Below are positions 11,112 through 22,511 of a stretch of DNA of 64,000 bases, piece by piece. Each line of letters starts with the position of its first letter. Positions within the stretch are counted from its first letter, which is position 1. The stretch is from Platanthera guangdongensis (Eukaryota; Streptophyta; Magnoliopsida; Asparagales; Orchidaceae). Position numbers and translations under genes: made by a program. Location of the stretch: contig CM077163.1 of assembly GCA_039583875.1 (NCBI GenBank), positions 107,393,213 through 107,457,212 on the forward strand. Reading direction: 5' to 3'. The notes below the pieces were generated by a model, which worked only from the letters and a program-made list of their open reading frames with translations, made no database searches and was not told the DNA's origin.

Positions 11112-11800
11112 TCATAAAAGAATTTCGCCCACGAAATTACATAAAGGAAAGACATGTACAAAACCAAAATTTGTACCTGAGCGGAACAACTCCGGATACT
11201 CGTCAAGCATAGTCTGCTCTCGCTCCCAAGAGAGCTCCTCACGACCGCAATTGTCCCACCGGACCTTGACCATCCTGATCTCTTTATTGCGTAGCCGCTT
11301 GACCTCCGAGTCCTCGATCCGCACGGGCTTGACCTTTGTCGTTAGCCCACTATCCACCGGCACTTGATCAACCGCGATCACTTGCGTAGGCTCTTGCACC
11401 GCCTTTCGAAGTACCGAAATGTGGAATACATCATGTAAACCACTAAGCTCCACTGAAAGCTTCAACCGATAGGCCGCTTCACCAACTCACTCCAGAACCT
11501 CAAACGGTCCAAGGTACCTCGGGCTTAGCTTTTTCAATCGTTGCACCCGCGAGACACCCTTGAATGGCTTGATCTTTAAGTATACATAATCACCCACAGC
11601 GAACTCCATGTTCCTGTGCTTGGCATTATAGTACTTTGCTTGCCAGTCCTGAGCGATAGGCAACCTCTCCCGAATGGTTCGCACCAAAGAAGTAGCACCC
11701 TCCACTTCCGTTCGCTTATACAACCTTGACTCACCCGTTTCTAACCAAGACAACGGCATGCGACATTTTCTACCATATAGGGCCTCGAAAGACGCCATCT
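11112..11800 (-). pseudogene. Integrase C-terminal region of element B
   Basis: Two minus-strand frames, 11798-11487 and 11465-11112, cover the part after the integrase core. The first has FEALYGRKCRMPL, the DNA-binding-associated segment SRLYKRTEV and the GDYVYLKIKPF motif. The second begins LSVELSGLHDVFHISVLRK and ends with VRWDNCGREELSWEREQTM, the chromodomain-related tail of this gypsy group. A stop between them (the AAYR segment near 11470-11490) separates the frames. The polypurine tract and 3' LTR follow directly. The matching segment of element F at 1476-2071 supports the reading. Confidence 0.83.
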
Positions 11801-12796
11801 GAATACTCGCTTGGTAGCTATTGTTGTATGCGAACTACACCAAATAAAGGTGGTCTTCCCATTGCTTTCTGAAATCCAAGACACACATGCGGAGCATGTC
11901 TTCCATGGTTCGATTGACCCTCTCGGTCTGCCCATCCGTTTGCGGATGGAAGGCTGTGCTGAATTTCAGCTTCGTTCCCAACATTTGCTGCATTCCAATC
12001 ATTGGACGTGAACCGCCCATCTCGGTCACTCACGATGCTGCGGTGCACACCATGAAGTCGTACTATGTTAGCCACATAGAGCTTTGCCAACTTCTCCACC
12101 GGGTCATCCTTCCTATGCGAAATAAAATGTGACACCTTCGTTAATCGATCACAACCACCCAAATGGCGTCGTTTCCCTTCTGCGACCTTGGCAAACCGTG
12201 CCCAAAGTCCATAGAGATGTCGTCGAATTTCCACTCCGAAATAGGCAAGGACTTAAGAAATTCTCACGTCTTTTGGCACTCCGCCTTTACCAAGGCGCAA
12301 GTTTGGCACTTCGCTACGTATAGCGCCACATCCTTTTTCAAACCCGGCCACCAAAACAGTTTCTTCACATCACGGTACATCTTCGTGCTCCCCAGGTGAA
12401 TCGAGTACTTGGTATGGTGTGCCTCGTACAACAACTCTACCCGTAAATTGCCCACACTTGGGACGCACAAACGACCGTCTCTCCAAAGTAATCCATCCTC
12501 CACGACGAATTGGGAATTTGACCCATCCAGAGCCTCTACCATGAACTGCTTCATATGAGCATCCATATCCAAAGCCTGCCGAATACGATCAGCCAGGTCA
12601 TATTGGACTTCAGTCCAATTCAGAACTGCTTCAGCACTTGATTGCCTATCCACACAAACAATCTCCAATGCCTCCAACTCTCGCACCAACCTCTCATCAT
12701 GCACTGATAGCCAATTGGCTTGAGCTGGGGCTCGGCGACTCAACGCGTCCGCAACCGCATTCCCTTTGTCAGGCACGTAGTGGATCTTGAATGTAT
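11801..12796 (-). pseudogene. RNase H end, zinc-binding domain and integrase core of element B
   Basis: Reading from 12796 downward: the end of RNase H (IHYVPDKGNAVADALSRR), a spacer, the HHCC zinc-binding domain (HHTKYSIHLGSTKMYRDVKK, later CQTCALVKAECQ), then the integrase core (DRLTKVSHFI, SIVSDRDGRFTS, FHPQTDGQTERVN). The core is split over at least two frames (12234-11818 and 12029-11835), so frameshifts disrupt it. The frame at 12851-12264 extends into element C's LTR, but only bases up to 12796 belong to B; 12792-12796 (TGTAT) is the TSD of C. It continues RNase H from 24269 on the other side of C. Confidence 0.86.
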
Positions 12797-14520
12797 TGAT
12801 AATACGTTTGCAGTCAATTTTATTAGGATATTTTCGGGGTTTTAAAGCCAATCATGTCTTGTAAAGTACTTGTTTTGATTCCCATTTGTATATATTTTTG
12901 TCGCTAATGCATTTTTTCTGCTTTCTGCAGGTTTTCACGGCTTTCAGCCGAAGTTTGCTGTGACACGGCCCAAGGTCACGCCCTACCAGGGCGTGTACCT
13001 AGGGCGTGTGCCCAGAGGAATGAAGCAATTGGTCCGAAACTGCATTCCGTGGAAACTTAGTGTACACGCCCTCGGTCACGCCCGTGACACACCCGACACG
13101 GGCGTGTACTAGAGGCGTGTCCTCAGGTTCCGAGGAATCACCGCAGCGCGCTCGTCTTTCCCGCTCCACCGCCGCACCGAAAGTGTCACGCCCCAGGGTC
13201 ACGCCTGACCCGGGCGTGACATATGGGCGTGTACTTCAGCAATTCCGCCCGTGACCTCCAGCATTCAATTTCAGCTCCCAAAGTCACGCCGCAAAGAACA
13301 CGCCCCAGGGTCACGCCCTACTAGGGCGTGACCAGTGGGCGTGTACCGCAACAACTCCGTCAGAATTCAATTCCTGCCCGAAAAAGTCGCGCCGAATGTG
13401 ACAGGGGGGCGTGACCCGACCCGAAAAATTCTATAAATAGAGCCCAACTCCAGGGGTTTTAGGACAACTTTCGCTTTGAGAGGGGAGGTTCTGTCCTTTG
13501 TTTTTCTGAACTTTTAAGCATGTATTTTCATTTCTAGTTCATAGCTCTAGCTTTATGCTTTCCCTGTATTAGCTCCTAGCTTCTTTCTGTAGTATGATGC
13601 TAATGATAGTGTAGTTTCCTTTTCATGTTCTTGTAATCTCTGGTTTTCAAGCTGTAAGATCACTGTTTCTCTTAATAAAAAGTGTTGTTTTCTTTTTCGT
13701 TCCTGCTCTGTTTTCATTATTTTTCTTCTACTCATCTCCCTCTTCCACCTCACCATGATTAACTAATCCTCCATGTACTCGATCTAATTGATCCGAGGTT
13801 CGAGTGATTAGGTTATGATGCTTTGAATCTTACCTTTTCTTTTTAGGGTTTAGCTTTGAATTACTCTTGATTTATCACGGGTTGGAGGTATATTATCGAT
13901 ATATACTCTCCACCTTTGCTTTCATTCTGGGCTAGCCGAGAGGCCGAAAGTTTGAAATGAGCACTCAAGAGTAAAGGGAGTTGTTCGCACCCCTCGAGAG
14001 AGGCAGACGTTCAAATCTCCCGGATTGGAGTAAAATCCATTAGAGGGGTTCACCGCGTAAAGCGAGTTTTAGGCCTCTGATTTAGGCGAAAGTCGGTCGG
14101 ACCTTCCTAAACTCAGTTAGGCACGGCCTTCGAGAGAAGCGTGTCAATATTCATGGAACCTCCACGGTCAAGGACCTTTACCCTAATTAGCTTAGGTTTA
14201 TTTATCGTATTTTTCTAACCACTCTTGTCGAGGTGATTTCTGATCGAGTGCATTTTCCCTTCATCGTTACTAAGCTTAAGTTAATCGCTCTTTTAGCTCT
14301 CTTTATCTTTTCATACAAGTAGTTCTCTTCTTTTAGTACATTTAGCCAAACCTTATTTTGCCGTCGATAAAATAATAGATTTCGTGTGAGTAAGCTTACT
14401 CAATTGTTCCCGGATTTCAATACGACACTTGTGTCCCCTAGCTGCATTTCGATAGGTATACTTGCCTTGATGAATTGTTAGTTTGGTATTCTCTCCTTGC
14501 AGATATCTCAGAGACAATCA
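12797..14520 (+). repeat. 5' LTR of element C
   Basis: 1724 bp, from TGATAATACG to GAGACAATCA. U3 (12960-13425) is an array of CACGCCCTACCAGGGCGTG-like dyads and related GGCGTGTAC units, ending directly before a TATA box at 13432. The GC-rich U3 is followed by an AT-rich R/U5. It lacks 33 bp that the 3' LTR has at about 23115-23150, a single dyad unit bounded by GTG on both sides. Confidence 0.95.
13432..13440 (+). promoter_or_regulatory. TATA box of C 5' LTR
   Basis: TATAAATAG right after the last CG-rich dyads of U3. The same box is at 23180-23188 in the 3' LTR. Confidence 0.65.
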
Positions 14521-14526
14521 AGTTTT

Positions 14527-14544
14527 TGGCGCCGTTGCCGGGGA
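14527..14544 (+). other. Primer binding site of element C (tRNA-Asp type)
   Basis: TGGCGCCGTTGCCGGGGA, six bases after the 5' LTR, would pair with the 3' end of tRNA-Asp to prime minus-strand DNA synthesis. Confidence 0.88.
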
Positions 14545-14619
14545 AGCAACGCTTGTTGATAAATTGAAAACGCGAATATATTAATTTTATCACTTCTCTT
14601 TCTCAGCCTCCTTCTTAAT

Positions 14620-14965
14620 TTTTTTTTCCGCCTACTCACTTGAGTTAATTGGCTGGATTTTGTTAAGTGTGCGTATTTTTAATTTTTCCGCCTACTCACT
14701 TGAGTTAATTGGCTGGATTTATTTCAGTAGAGTGTGCGTATTTTATTTTTCCGCCTACTCACTTGAGTTAATTGGCTGGATTTATTTCAAGCAAGTGTGC
14801 GTATTTTACTTTCCGCCTACTCACTTGAGTTCATTGGCATGCTTTATTTCAGTAGAGTGTGTTTACTTTCTGTAGAGTGGGTGTGTTTTAATTTTCTGAC
14901 GAGTGTGTGAGTATAGCTTTTCATTTCCGCCTACTCGCACAGAGATAAGTGGCTGGATTTTTAAT
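14620..14965 (+). repeat. Tandem repeat in the untranslated leader of C
   Basis: About five units of about 62-65 bp, each with CCGCCTACTCACTTGAGTTA, GGCTGGATTT and GTGTGCGTATTTT, starting near 14629, 14690, 14751, 14813 and 14925; the last is more diverged. It lies between the primer site and gag. A short open frame across it (14660-14875) is simply the repeat translated. From 14966 to 15203 the leader is AT-rich with no feature. Confidence 0.85.
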
Positions 14966-15203
14966 TACCGCATTCGTAATAGAAACCCACATCACAAAAT
15001 TTTCTACACCACCTAACTCTCTCGAAAAGGGCAAAGTGGCTCTAAATGCCACTATCTTGTCTAGTACCTTGCGAACCCTTCACCGGGTAGCCCTTGGGAA
15101 GTTCGGGAGTTAAAATATAAAAAAATCTATTTCAAAAAAATTTTTTCCAACTTCATTAGCTCTTTTACTTTTTAGTCTTGCTTCTCCTCTTTTCTTCTAG
15201 TGT

Positions 15204-18200
15204 ATGACCTGCGGTAGTCCGTCGGTTACTTTGGACCTGGACCACGAAATTGAGCGCACTCTTCGGAGAAGATCGCGATTTCAAGGCCCTACTACCCAAG
15301 TGCCGGTTGAGGATTCCGAGTCATTTTCTACCTTAAGAATGGCAGAACCCAACGTGGAGGAAGTCGTGCAAAGGCCTATGCCCTATTATGCACGACCAAA
15401 TCTCGAGGGTACAGAAATGAGTATAGTTCGCCCTGCAATAAATAATAATAATTTTGAACTGAAGCCTAGCATAATTCAAATGGTGCAGCAGTACGTGCAA
15501 TTTGACGGGCTTCAAGATGAAGACCCGAACGCACACATAGCCAGCTTTCTTGAGATTTGTGACACCTTCAAGATAAATGGTGTCACAAATGATGCTATTA
15601 GGCTAAGATTATTTCCTTTCTCTCTTAGAATTAAGGCTAAGCAGTGGCTGAACACCCTTCCTAAAAATAGCATAACTACTTGGACGCAATTAACTGAAAA
15701 ATTTTTGGCCAAGTATTTTCCGCCTGCTAAAACTGCTAAACTTAGGAATGACATTTCTGCCTTTGGACAGATAGACTCTGAGACCCTTTACGAGACCTGG
15801 GAAAGATTTAAAGAATTATTAAGACGATGCCCACATCACGCTCTGCCTGTATGGCTGCAGGTGCAGACGTTTTATAATGGGCTAAATCAAAGCACGAAGC
15901 AAATGATAGACGCAGCTTCTGGCGGTACTTTAAACCATAAGACACTGGAAGTAGCTCTTGAGCTGTTTGAAGACATGGCCATGAACACTTACCAGTGGAA
16001 TGTGCCTAGGTCCCGCCCAAACAAACCTGCAGGTCTCTTTGAAGTGGACAACGTCTCACATCTCGCACTGCAAGTTGAAATATTAAGCAAAAAAATTACG
16101 GAGATGACTGCTGCCTCCGCCCCTCAGGTATGGGAATCTGCAACTCCTCCCGCTGAACATTTGGATTATGTAAATAATATGCCTAGAACTGCTTTTAATA
16201 ATTTTTCTGCTGCGAATTATCATCCTCCTGGTTTTAATTTTCCGAATAGTTATAATCCTGCGTTAAGAAATCATCCGAATTTTTCGTGGAGCAATCCATC
16301 GAATGCTGTGCGCCCGCCACCGCAAAGTGATTTTTCTGCTCCAACACCACCTCCTCAAAGTTTTCCAAAACCTCCAAATTTGGAGGAAGTGTTTTCAAAA
16401 TACATGAATGCTAATGACGCTACGATTAGGACCTTAACCGGAAGTGTTAAAAACTTAGAAAATCAGGTAGGACAGCTCGCTAAAATGATTTCTGAGCGAC
16501 CCGTAGGGTCTCTTCCTTCCAATACCGAGCCCAATCCGAGAGAGCAAGCGAAAGCTATAACTCTTCGGAGTGGGAAGAAAGTTCCTGGTATGGTAAGTGA
16601 AGAACCCGAGGCAAGCTCCGCTCCCGTTTTTAAAAATCAAAGCTCCATTCCCGTTTTAAAAATTCCACCCTCTGCCGAAGAAATTATCACCCCTATCATA
16701 GAAAAAGAACTCACTCCACCACCCACCTTTAAAAATAATCCATCCCCGCCATACCCTTCCGAACTTAATAAACAACGACAGGATGATCAATACACCCGTT
16801 TTTTGGAAATGTTTAAGCAAATCCACGTAAATCTGCCTTTCCACGAAGCCATATCCCAGATGCCGAAGTACGCAAAATACCTTAAGGACCTCCTAACTAA
16901 CAAGAAGAAGTTAGAGAACCTTTCTCATGTCACGTTAAATGCCGCGTGCTCGGCGGTTTTGACAAACGGATTACCGAAAAAAATCAGTGACCCGGGTAGT
17001 TTCTCTATCCCGTGTGTCTTTGGTGATCTCTTTGTCAAACACGCTTTAGCCGACTTAGGTGCGAGTATTAATCTTATGCCCCTCTCGTTGTTTAAAAAGT
17101 TAGGAATTGGTAGTCTCAACCCCACACGCATGAGTATCCAGCTCGCCGACAGATCAGTCAAATACCCGTTAGGAATAGTGGAGGACGTCCTAGTCAAAGT
17201 TGACAAGTTCATCTTCCCGGTGGACTTTGTCATTTTAGACATCGAAGAAGACATCGAGGTTCCCCTGATCCTTGGCCGACCCTTCCTTGCCACCTCCCGA
17301 GCTATCATTGATGTAAGCAATGGTAAGCTCTTCCTTCGAGTGGGCGACGATGAGGTAACTTTCTCTATCACCCCCTCGATGAAGAACACGCTAGCTAATG
17401 ATGACTCCTGTTTTTTCATGGATACCATAAGTGAAGAATCCTTCTCTCCCACCTCTGATTTTGACAAAGAATTTTCCAATTTTTGTTCCTCTCCTACTCT
17501 TCCAACTGAATCTCTACACCTAAGTGAAGAATCCTCCACTCGCCCCTCTGATTTTGAAAAAGAATTTTTTGATTTCTGTTCCTCTTCTACTTTTCCAACT
17601 GAATCGCTGCACGAAGCCTCCATGGCCGCTAGCAACACCCCTTTTAATTTTACATATAAAAAAGTGTACGAGGACATAGTTTTTGAAAAAGAACAAATTT
17701 CCAAAACCTCGTATGATGACCCCCCTACCTTGGAACTAAAAGAACTACCAGAGCACCTTCAATACGCTTTCTTAGAAAAGGACTCCAAGCTGCCTGTCAT
17801 AGTTTCGGCCTACCTCACGGATGCACAAAAGGATAAACTTCTTTCAATTTTACAAAAGCATCGCCAAGCTATTGCTTGGCAGATATCTGATATTAAGGGC
17901 ATAAGCCCATCTTTCTGCACTCATAAAATCTTAATGGAAGATAATTCACGTAACTCTATACAACCTCAGCGCCGTATAAACCCAAACATGAAAGACGTAG
18001 TTAAGGGCGAGGTTATGAAATTGTTAGACGCAGGAATTATCTATCCTATATCCGACAGTAAGTGGGTTAGCCCAGTACAGGTAGTACCAAAGAAGGGAGG
18101 GATAACGGTCGTAAGTAATGAAAATAATGAATTAATCCCGACTCGGACGGTGACCGGATGGCGAATGTGTATAGATTACCGTAAGTTGAATGACGCCACC

Positions 18201-19958
18201 CGCAAGGATCACTTCCCCTTGCCATTCATTGATCAAATTTTAGAACGACTTTCCGGACATAGCTTTTATTGTTTTCTCGATGGCCTCTCGGGGTATCTTC
18301 AAATCCCCATCTCCCCCGAGGACCAGGAGAAAACTACGTTTACTTGTCCCTTCGGCACCTTCGCCTACCGAAGAATGCCGTTTGGATTGTGCAATGCGCC
18401 GGCTACATTCCAACGATGTATGCTCGCCATCTTTGACAAGTACGTAGAAAGCATTATGGAAGTCTTCATGGATGATTTCTCCGTCTTCGGGAATTCCTTC
18501 GATAGTTGCTTAGAGAACCTCGAAAAAGTCCTAGAGCGATGCGAAGAAACTAACCTCGCCTTAAATTGGGAAAAATGTCATTTTATGGTAAGGGAAGGGT
18601 TAGTTTTGGGACATAAAATTTCTGAAAGGGGTATTGAAGTAGACGTTGCGAAAATAGAAGTTATCGAGAAACTGCCGCCACCTACGAACATAAAAGCCAT
18701 AAGAAGTTTCCTGGGTCATGCGGGTTTCTACCGCCGCTTCATAAAGGACTTTTCCAAAATCACCAAGCCCCTTACCCATCTCTTAGAAAAAGACGCCCCA
18801 TTCATCTTTGATGACCTCTGTCTAGCTGCCTTCAATTTAATAAAAGAAAAATTAGTTAATGCGCCAATCATGATAGCTCCGGTGTGGGATCTTCCATTTG
18901 AAATAATGTGTGATGCGAGTAGTTATGCGGTGGGAGCCGTACTAGGTCAACGTATTTCCAAAAACTTCCACCCCATTTATTACGCTAGTAAAACTCTCAC
19001 ATCTGCACAGGAAAATTACACCACAACTGAGAAGGAGCTCTTAGCTGTAGTATTCGCATTTGACAAATTTCGCCCTTATATTACTCTTTCGAAAATTATT
19101 GTTTTTACGGACCACTCGGCCCTCAAATATCTTCTCTCTAAAATTGATGCCAAGCCTCGCTTGATTCGCTGGGTCTTACTCCTCCAGGAGTTTGACTTAG
19201 AGATCCATGATAAGCGAGGTGCCGAGAACTTGGCCGCCGACCACCTTTCGCGCCTAGACAACCCGTTTATCGAGCAATTAGACGAAAATTCTTTTCATTA
19301 CTATTTTCCTGATGAGAAGCTGTTCATAATTAACACATCTACTTCTCCTTGGTTTGCCCGCATCTCCAACTATCTAGTGGCTCGTGTGCTCCCAAAAGAG
19401 TTCTCGTCTCAGCAAAATAAGAAATTCTTTTCTGAATTGAAGAACTACTTTTGGGAGGACCCGCATCTTTTTAAAGTCTGTACAGACCAAGTGATCAGGA
19501 GGTGTGTTTCCTTTGATGAAGGATTAGATATTATTAAACATTTGCATGAAGGATCGACAGGTGGGCACTATCAAGCTGCTCGCACCGCTCACAAAGTGTT
19601 AAGCGCGGGTTTTTACTGGCCCAGCCTGTTTAAAGACACGCATGCCTTTGTGAGTAGGTGTGATAGTTTCCAACGGTCGGGGAATATTTCGAATAAAAAT
19701 GAAATGCCACAAAATTATTTTCTAGAGTGCAAAGTTTTCGACCTCTGGGGGATTGATTTTGTTGGCCCTTTTCCTTCTAGCTTCGGGAATAAGTATATTC
19801 TAGTTGCCGTTGATTATGTTTCACGTTGGGCCGAAGCCCAAGCTCTTCCTACGAATGACGCCCGAGTCGTAGTTAATTTCCTCAAAAAATTATTTTCTCG
19901 ATTCGGTACGCCGCGCGCTATCGTTAGTGATAGGGGTTCCCATTTCTGTAACGCATAA
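15204..19958 (+). CDS. Gag-pol polyprotein of element C, ended early by a stop in integrase
   Basis: 1584 codons. Gag capsid region at about residues 125-275 (RLRLFPFSLRIKAKQWL, LRNDISAFGQ, WERFKELLRRCP), a Pro/Asn-rich linker, the Athila-type ITLRSGKKVP near 451, aspartic protease from about 605 (ALADLGASINLMP, VPLILGRPFLATSRA), RT about 870-1130 (MPFGLCNAPATFQ, active site VFMDDFSVFG near 1086), RNase H from about 1230 (IMCDASSYAVGAVLG, FTDHSALKYL), integrase from about 1440. The zinc-binding domain reads RCDSFQR, with Phe where the family normally has the last Cys. The core Asp motifs (WGIDFVGPF, IVSDRGSHF) are present. An ochre stop at 19956-19958 cuts it before the catalytic Glu. Residues about 743-803 contain a two-copy repeat (DF-KEF--FCSS). 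Confidence 0.95.
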   Translation: MTCGSPSVTLDLDHEIERTLRRRSRFQGPTTQVPVEDSESFSTLRMAEPNVEEVVQRPMPYYARPNLEGTEMSIVRPAINNNNFELKPSIIQMVQQYVQFDGLQDEDPNAHIASFLEICDTFKINGVTNDAIRLRLFPFSLRIKAKQWLNTLPKNSITTWTQLTEKFLAKYFPPAKTAKLRNDISAFGQIDSETLYETWERFKELLRRCPHHALPVWLQVQTFYNGLNQSTKQMIDAASGGTLNHKTLEVALELFEDMAMNTYQWNVPRSRPNKPAGLFEVDNVSHLALQVEILSKKITEMTAASAPQVWESATPPAEHLDYVNNMPRTAFNNFSAANYHPPGFNFPNSYNPALRNHPNFSWSNPSNAVRPPPQSDFSAPTPPPQSFPKPPNLEEVFSKYMNANDATIRTLTGSVKNLENQVGQLAKMISERPVGSLPSNTEPNPREQAKAITLRSGKKVPGMVSEEPEASSAPVFKNQSSIPVLKIPPSAEEIITPIIEKELTPPPTFKNNPSPPYPSELNKQRQDDQYTRFLEMFKQIHVNLPFHEAISQMPKYAKYLKDLLTNKKKLENLSHVTLNAACSAVLTNGLPKKISDPGSFSIPCVFGDLFVKHALADLGASINLMPLSLFKKLGIGSLNPTRMSIQLADRSVKYPLGIVEDVLVKVDKFIFPVDFVILDIEEDIEVPLILGRPFLATSRAIIDVSNGKLFLRVGDDEVTFSITPSMKNTLANDDSCFFMDTISEESFSPTSDFDKEFSNFCSSPTLPTESLHLSEESSTRPSDFEKEFFDFCSSSTFPTESLHEASMAASNTPFNFTYKKVYEDIVFEKEQISKTSYDDPPTLELKELPEHLQYAFLEKDSKLPVIVSAYLTDAQKDKLLSILQKHRQAIAWQISDIKGISPSFCTHKILMEDNSRNSIQPQRRINPNMKDVVKGEVMKLLDAGIIYPISDSKWVSPVQVVPKKGGITVVSNENNELIPTRTVTGWRMCIDYRKLNDATRKDHFPLPFIDQILERLSGHSFYCFLDGLSGYLQIPISPEDQEKTTFTCPFGTFAYRRMPFGLCNAPATFQRCMLAIFDKYVESIMEVFMDDFSVFGNSFDSCLENLEKVLERCEETNLALNWEKCHFMVREGLVLGHKISERGIEVDVAKIEVIEKLPPPTNIKAIRSFLGHAGFYRRFIKDFSKITKPLTHLLEKDAPFIFDDLCLAAFNLIKEKLVNAPIMIAPVWDLPFEIMCDASSYAVGAVLGQRISKNFHPIYYASKTLTSAQENYTTTEKELLAVVFAFDKFRPYITLSKIIVFTDHSALKYLLSKIDAKPRLIRWVLLLQEFDLEIHDKRGAENLAADHLSRLDNPFIEQLDENSFHYYFPDEKLFIINTSTSPWFARISNYLVARVLPKEFSSQQNKKFFSELKNYFWEDPHLFKVCTDQVIRRCVSFDEGLDIIKHLHEGSTGGHYQAARTAHKVLSAGFYWPSLFKDTHAFVSRCDSFQRSGNISNKNEMPQNYFLECKVFDLWGIDFVGPFPSSFGNKYILVAVDYVSRWAEAQALPTNDARVVVNFLKKLFSRFGTPRAIVSDRGSHFCNA

Positions 19959-20639
19959 TTTTCAAAAATCCTAACTAAATATGGCGTTACTCATAAGCTT
20001 TCCACTGCCTACCACCCCCAAACTAACGGACAAGTCGAAGTAGTGAATAGAGAAATAAAAAGAATTTTAGAAAAGACTGTTTCAACATCTAGAAAAGACT
20101 GGTCCGCCAAATTAGACGATGCTCTATGGGCCTACCGAACAGCGTACAAAACCGCCCTCGGCTGTACGCCATATCGGTTGGTTTATGGAAAATCGTGTCA
20201 TTTACCCGTAGAGTTAGAACACCGCGCCTTTTGGGCCTTGCGATTTTTAAACTTCGATCCCCACTCTGTCGGCGATTTTCGAAAATTTCAACTTAACGAA
20301 CTCGACGAGTGGCGCTCTTACGCGTATGAAAGTAACAGACTTTATAAAGAGCGGACGAAGCGTTTACACGATCGACATCTTAGGCACCCAAAAATCTTTA
20401 AGCCAGGCGATCAAGTGCTTCTTTATAACTCTCGTTTACGTTTATTCCCGGGTAAATTAAAATCACGTTGGTCTGGGCCTTTTACTCTTTTAGAAGTCTT
20501 TTCTTATGGTACTGTTTTAATTTCTCACCCTGATAAGGGTACTTTCAAAGTGAATGGTCAGCGTCTTAAACTGTATTTCTGTGATGATGTCAGTCTCAAC
20601 CCTGTTAACTCTATCTTTCCGGTCCTGACATTTGATTAA
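19959..20639 (+). pseudogene. Integrase C-terminal part of element C, downstream of the stop
   Basis: Same reading frame as the upstream gag-pol, separated by one stop codon. It holds the rest of the integrase core ([18 protein letters not shown], with the catalytic Glu), the [20 protein letters not shown] segment and the C-terminal domain ([19 protein letters not shown]). The first ATG is at 20043. If translation ends at 19958 this part is not made, so the integrase would lack its catalytic Glu. The rest of the frame is clean, which suggests a recent mutation. Confidence 0.9.
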
Positions 20640-22511
20640 TCTGAACATTATTTTACTCACACACTTTGACATTTATTCGAACTTATTTTTAAAACAATAT
20701 TTGGGACAATCTTATTTTGATGCGTCGAGCTCAAACGACGCTTTAAACAAAGGGCGCTCTTGGGAGGCAACCCAAGTTATCTTTTTATGTTTTCTTTCTT
20801 TTACACTTTTTGCCCCGACTGGCTCCGGCAAGCTGAAACTTCTGCGATCGCCTGCTCCAACGGTTCTGCTTCCATGCCAAAGTCCGCCAGACGACGTTTC
20901 ATGAAGATCCACAGCACAGGCATGGAGGAGCGGTATCACTCAACTTGCCCTGCAAAATAAAACCGGGGAAGTACCTGCTTTTCAATTCTGTCTTTTATTT
21001 CTGTACTTTACTTTTCTCTCGTTCTCCGACCTCCTTCTCCATTGCGGACAATGTAGATTTTAAGCTTGGGGGAGGACTTCCTCCTTCTTTTTGTTTTCTT
21101 TTTGTTTTGTAAATATCCCAAAAAAATCCAAAATTTGAAACAAATTTCAAACAAAATATTATATATATTTAGCTGCATTTTGGTATTTCAATAAGTACCC
21201 CATGTTTATGTTTTGTTTTTCTCAAACTTCTTTATAAACAACGTAGTTAATTATAATTTTTCTAATCATTCTTTTTAATCATATTTCACAAGTAAAATGT
21301 TGGCCATGCTGTGTTTCTAATTCACGGTAGCATGTTAAGGTAAAATATTTCTCTAAACCGTGCATTTCTATTATGGTTTTCCGTTCTTTATAAACTTTAC
21401 TTTCTCTAAAAGTTTATCATCCACTATTTTCCTTTTCGTCTTTAGATGATTTTTGTAAGAACATATTTTGAATAACGTAGTAGATATGAACGATCCAAGT
21501 GACATATTATTTTTATTTTCAAGATAATTTCATCAATCTTCTTTTATTATCTCGAACTTGCTTTTTGAAATTTATCGACTCTATGTTTTAAATAAATTTA
21601 AAAAAAAATGCGTGAAAATGATTTAGGCCATTTTTGTTTACGTTTGAGCTTTCTTGCCAACCTAAACTCTTTTACCACTAGTTAGCCGCTTTTGAGCCTT
21701 TTTTCCAAATTCATTTGATAAACTCCACACACCATTTCATTTTCACCAAAGCCCAAATTCCTACCTATCTAATCACGCTAATTTTGTTTGATAGGAAATT
21801 TTGTCTTATCTGTGGAGATATTGTTGAAAAAGGTGCACTCAAAAGCAATAAATTGAAAAAGAAGAAGAAAACAAAAATGAATGAAAATAAGAATAATAAT
21901 AAAAAAAGAAGAGATAAAAAAATCATAAAGAGAAAAAAAAATAAATTTATTTATACATATTTTGTTTAAAATAAATTTTTTTTTTTTGAAACTCGTTGTT
22001 TTGGTTTAGTGTGATTTTTAAGCCTCCATGTTTATATTTGAATTCCACTACTATTCATATTCCTAAACCAAACGTTTCGGTCCTATTAAGTCCTTTTGAT
22101 TCACGCCCTTTTTTTTAATTTTATTTAACAACTAAGAAAAGAAGAAAAGTAAATCAGTTTTAGTTTTGGATTTAAACTTAGATTTTTGTTATTTAATTGA
22201 TATAATTATAATGCGTTGCTTGGATCTAGTAATAACTCAATACGTTCTTTTCATTTTCATTGCCTTGCTCAAATCTATTTAAAGAATTTCGTCAAAATTC
22301 TGGATGATTTATTTTTATTAAGTAAAGTTTATAAGAGTTAAACCATACCTAAATAATTGTTTTAGATTTACGTTTTATATTCTCCCTACCTAGAATTTCG
22401 CATAGTACTTGTGTGAGTATGATTAAAACTTTTTGAATTAGTCACTTTTTATGATTAGCTTGACTTTATATTTTTGCTTGGGGACAAGCAAAACTTAAGC
22501 TTGGGGGAATT
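20640..22511 (+). other. 3' non-coding region of C, with stem-loop motif and two polypurine tracts
   Basis: About 1.9 kb, AT-rich, no convincing ORF; the 84-codon Lys/Asn-rich frame at 21715-21969 is low-complexity. An inverted repeat CTTGGGAGGCAACCCAAG lies at 20759-20776, and a near match is found after the protease of element A (31857-31874). A polypurine tract-like AAGCTTGGGGGAGG is at about 21062-21075, and a second copy, AAGCTTGGGGGAATT (22497-22511), directly precedes the 3' LTR. Other Athila elements may hold an env-like gene here; none is seen. Confidence 0.75.

Noticed and set aside
16925..17704. 259-codon minus-strand open frame
   Set aside because: Antisense to the strongly supported gag-pol of element C; no recognisable domain.
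21715..21969. 84-codon Lys/Asn-rich ORF after C's integrase, as an env remnant
   Set aside because: It is a translation of an A-rich low-complexity stretch and has no signal peptide or membrane segment.
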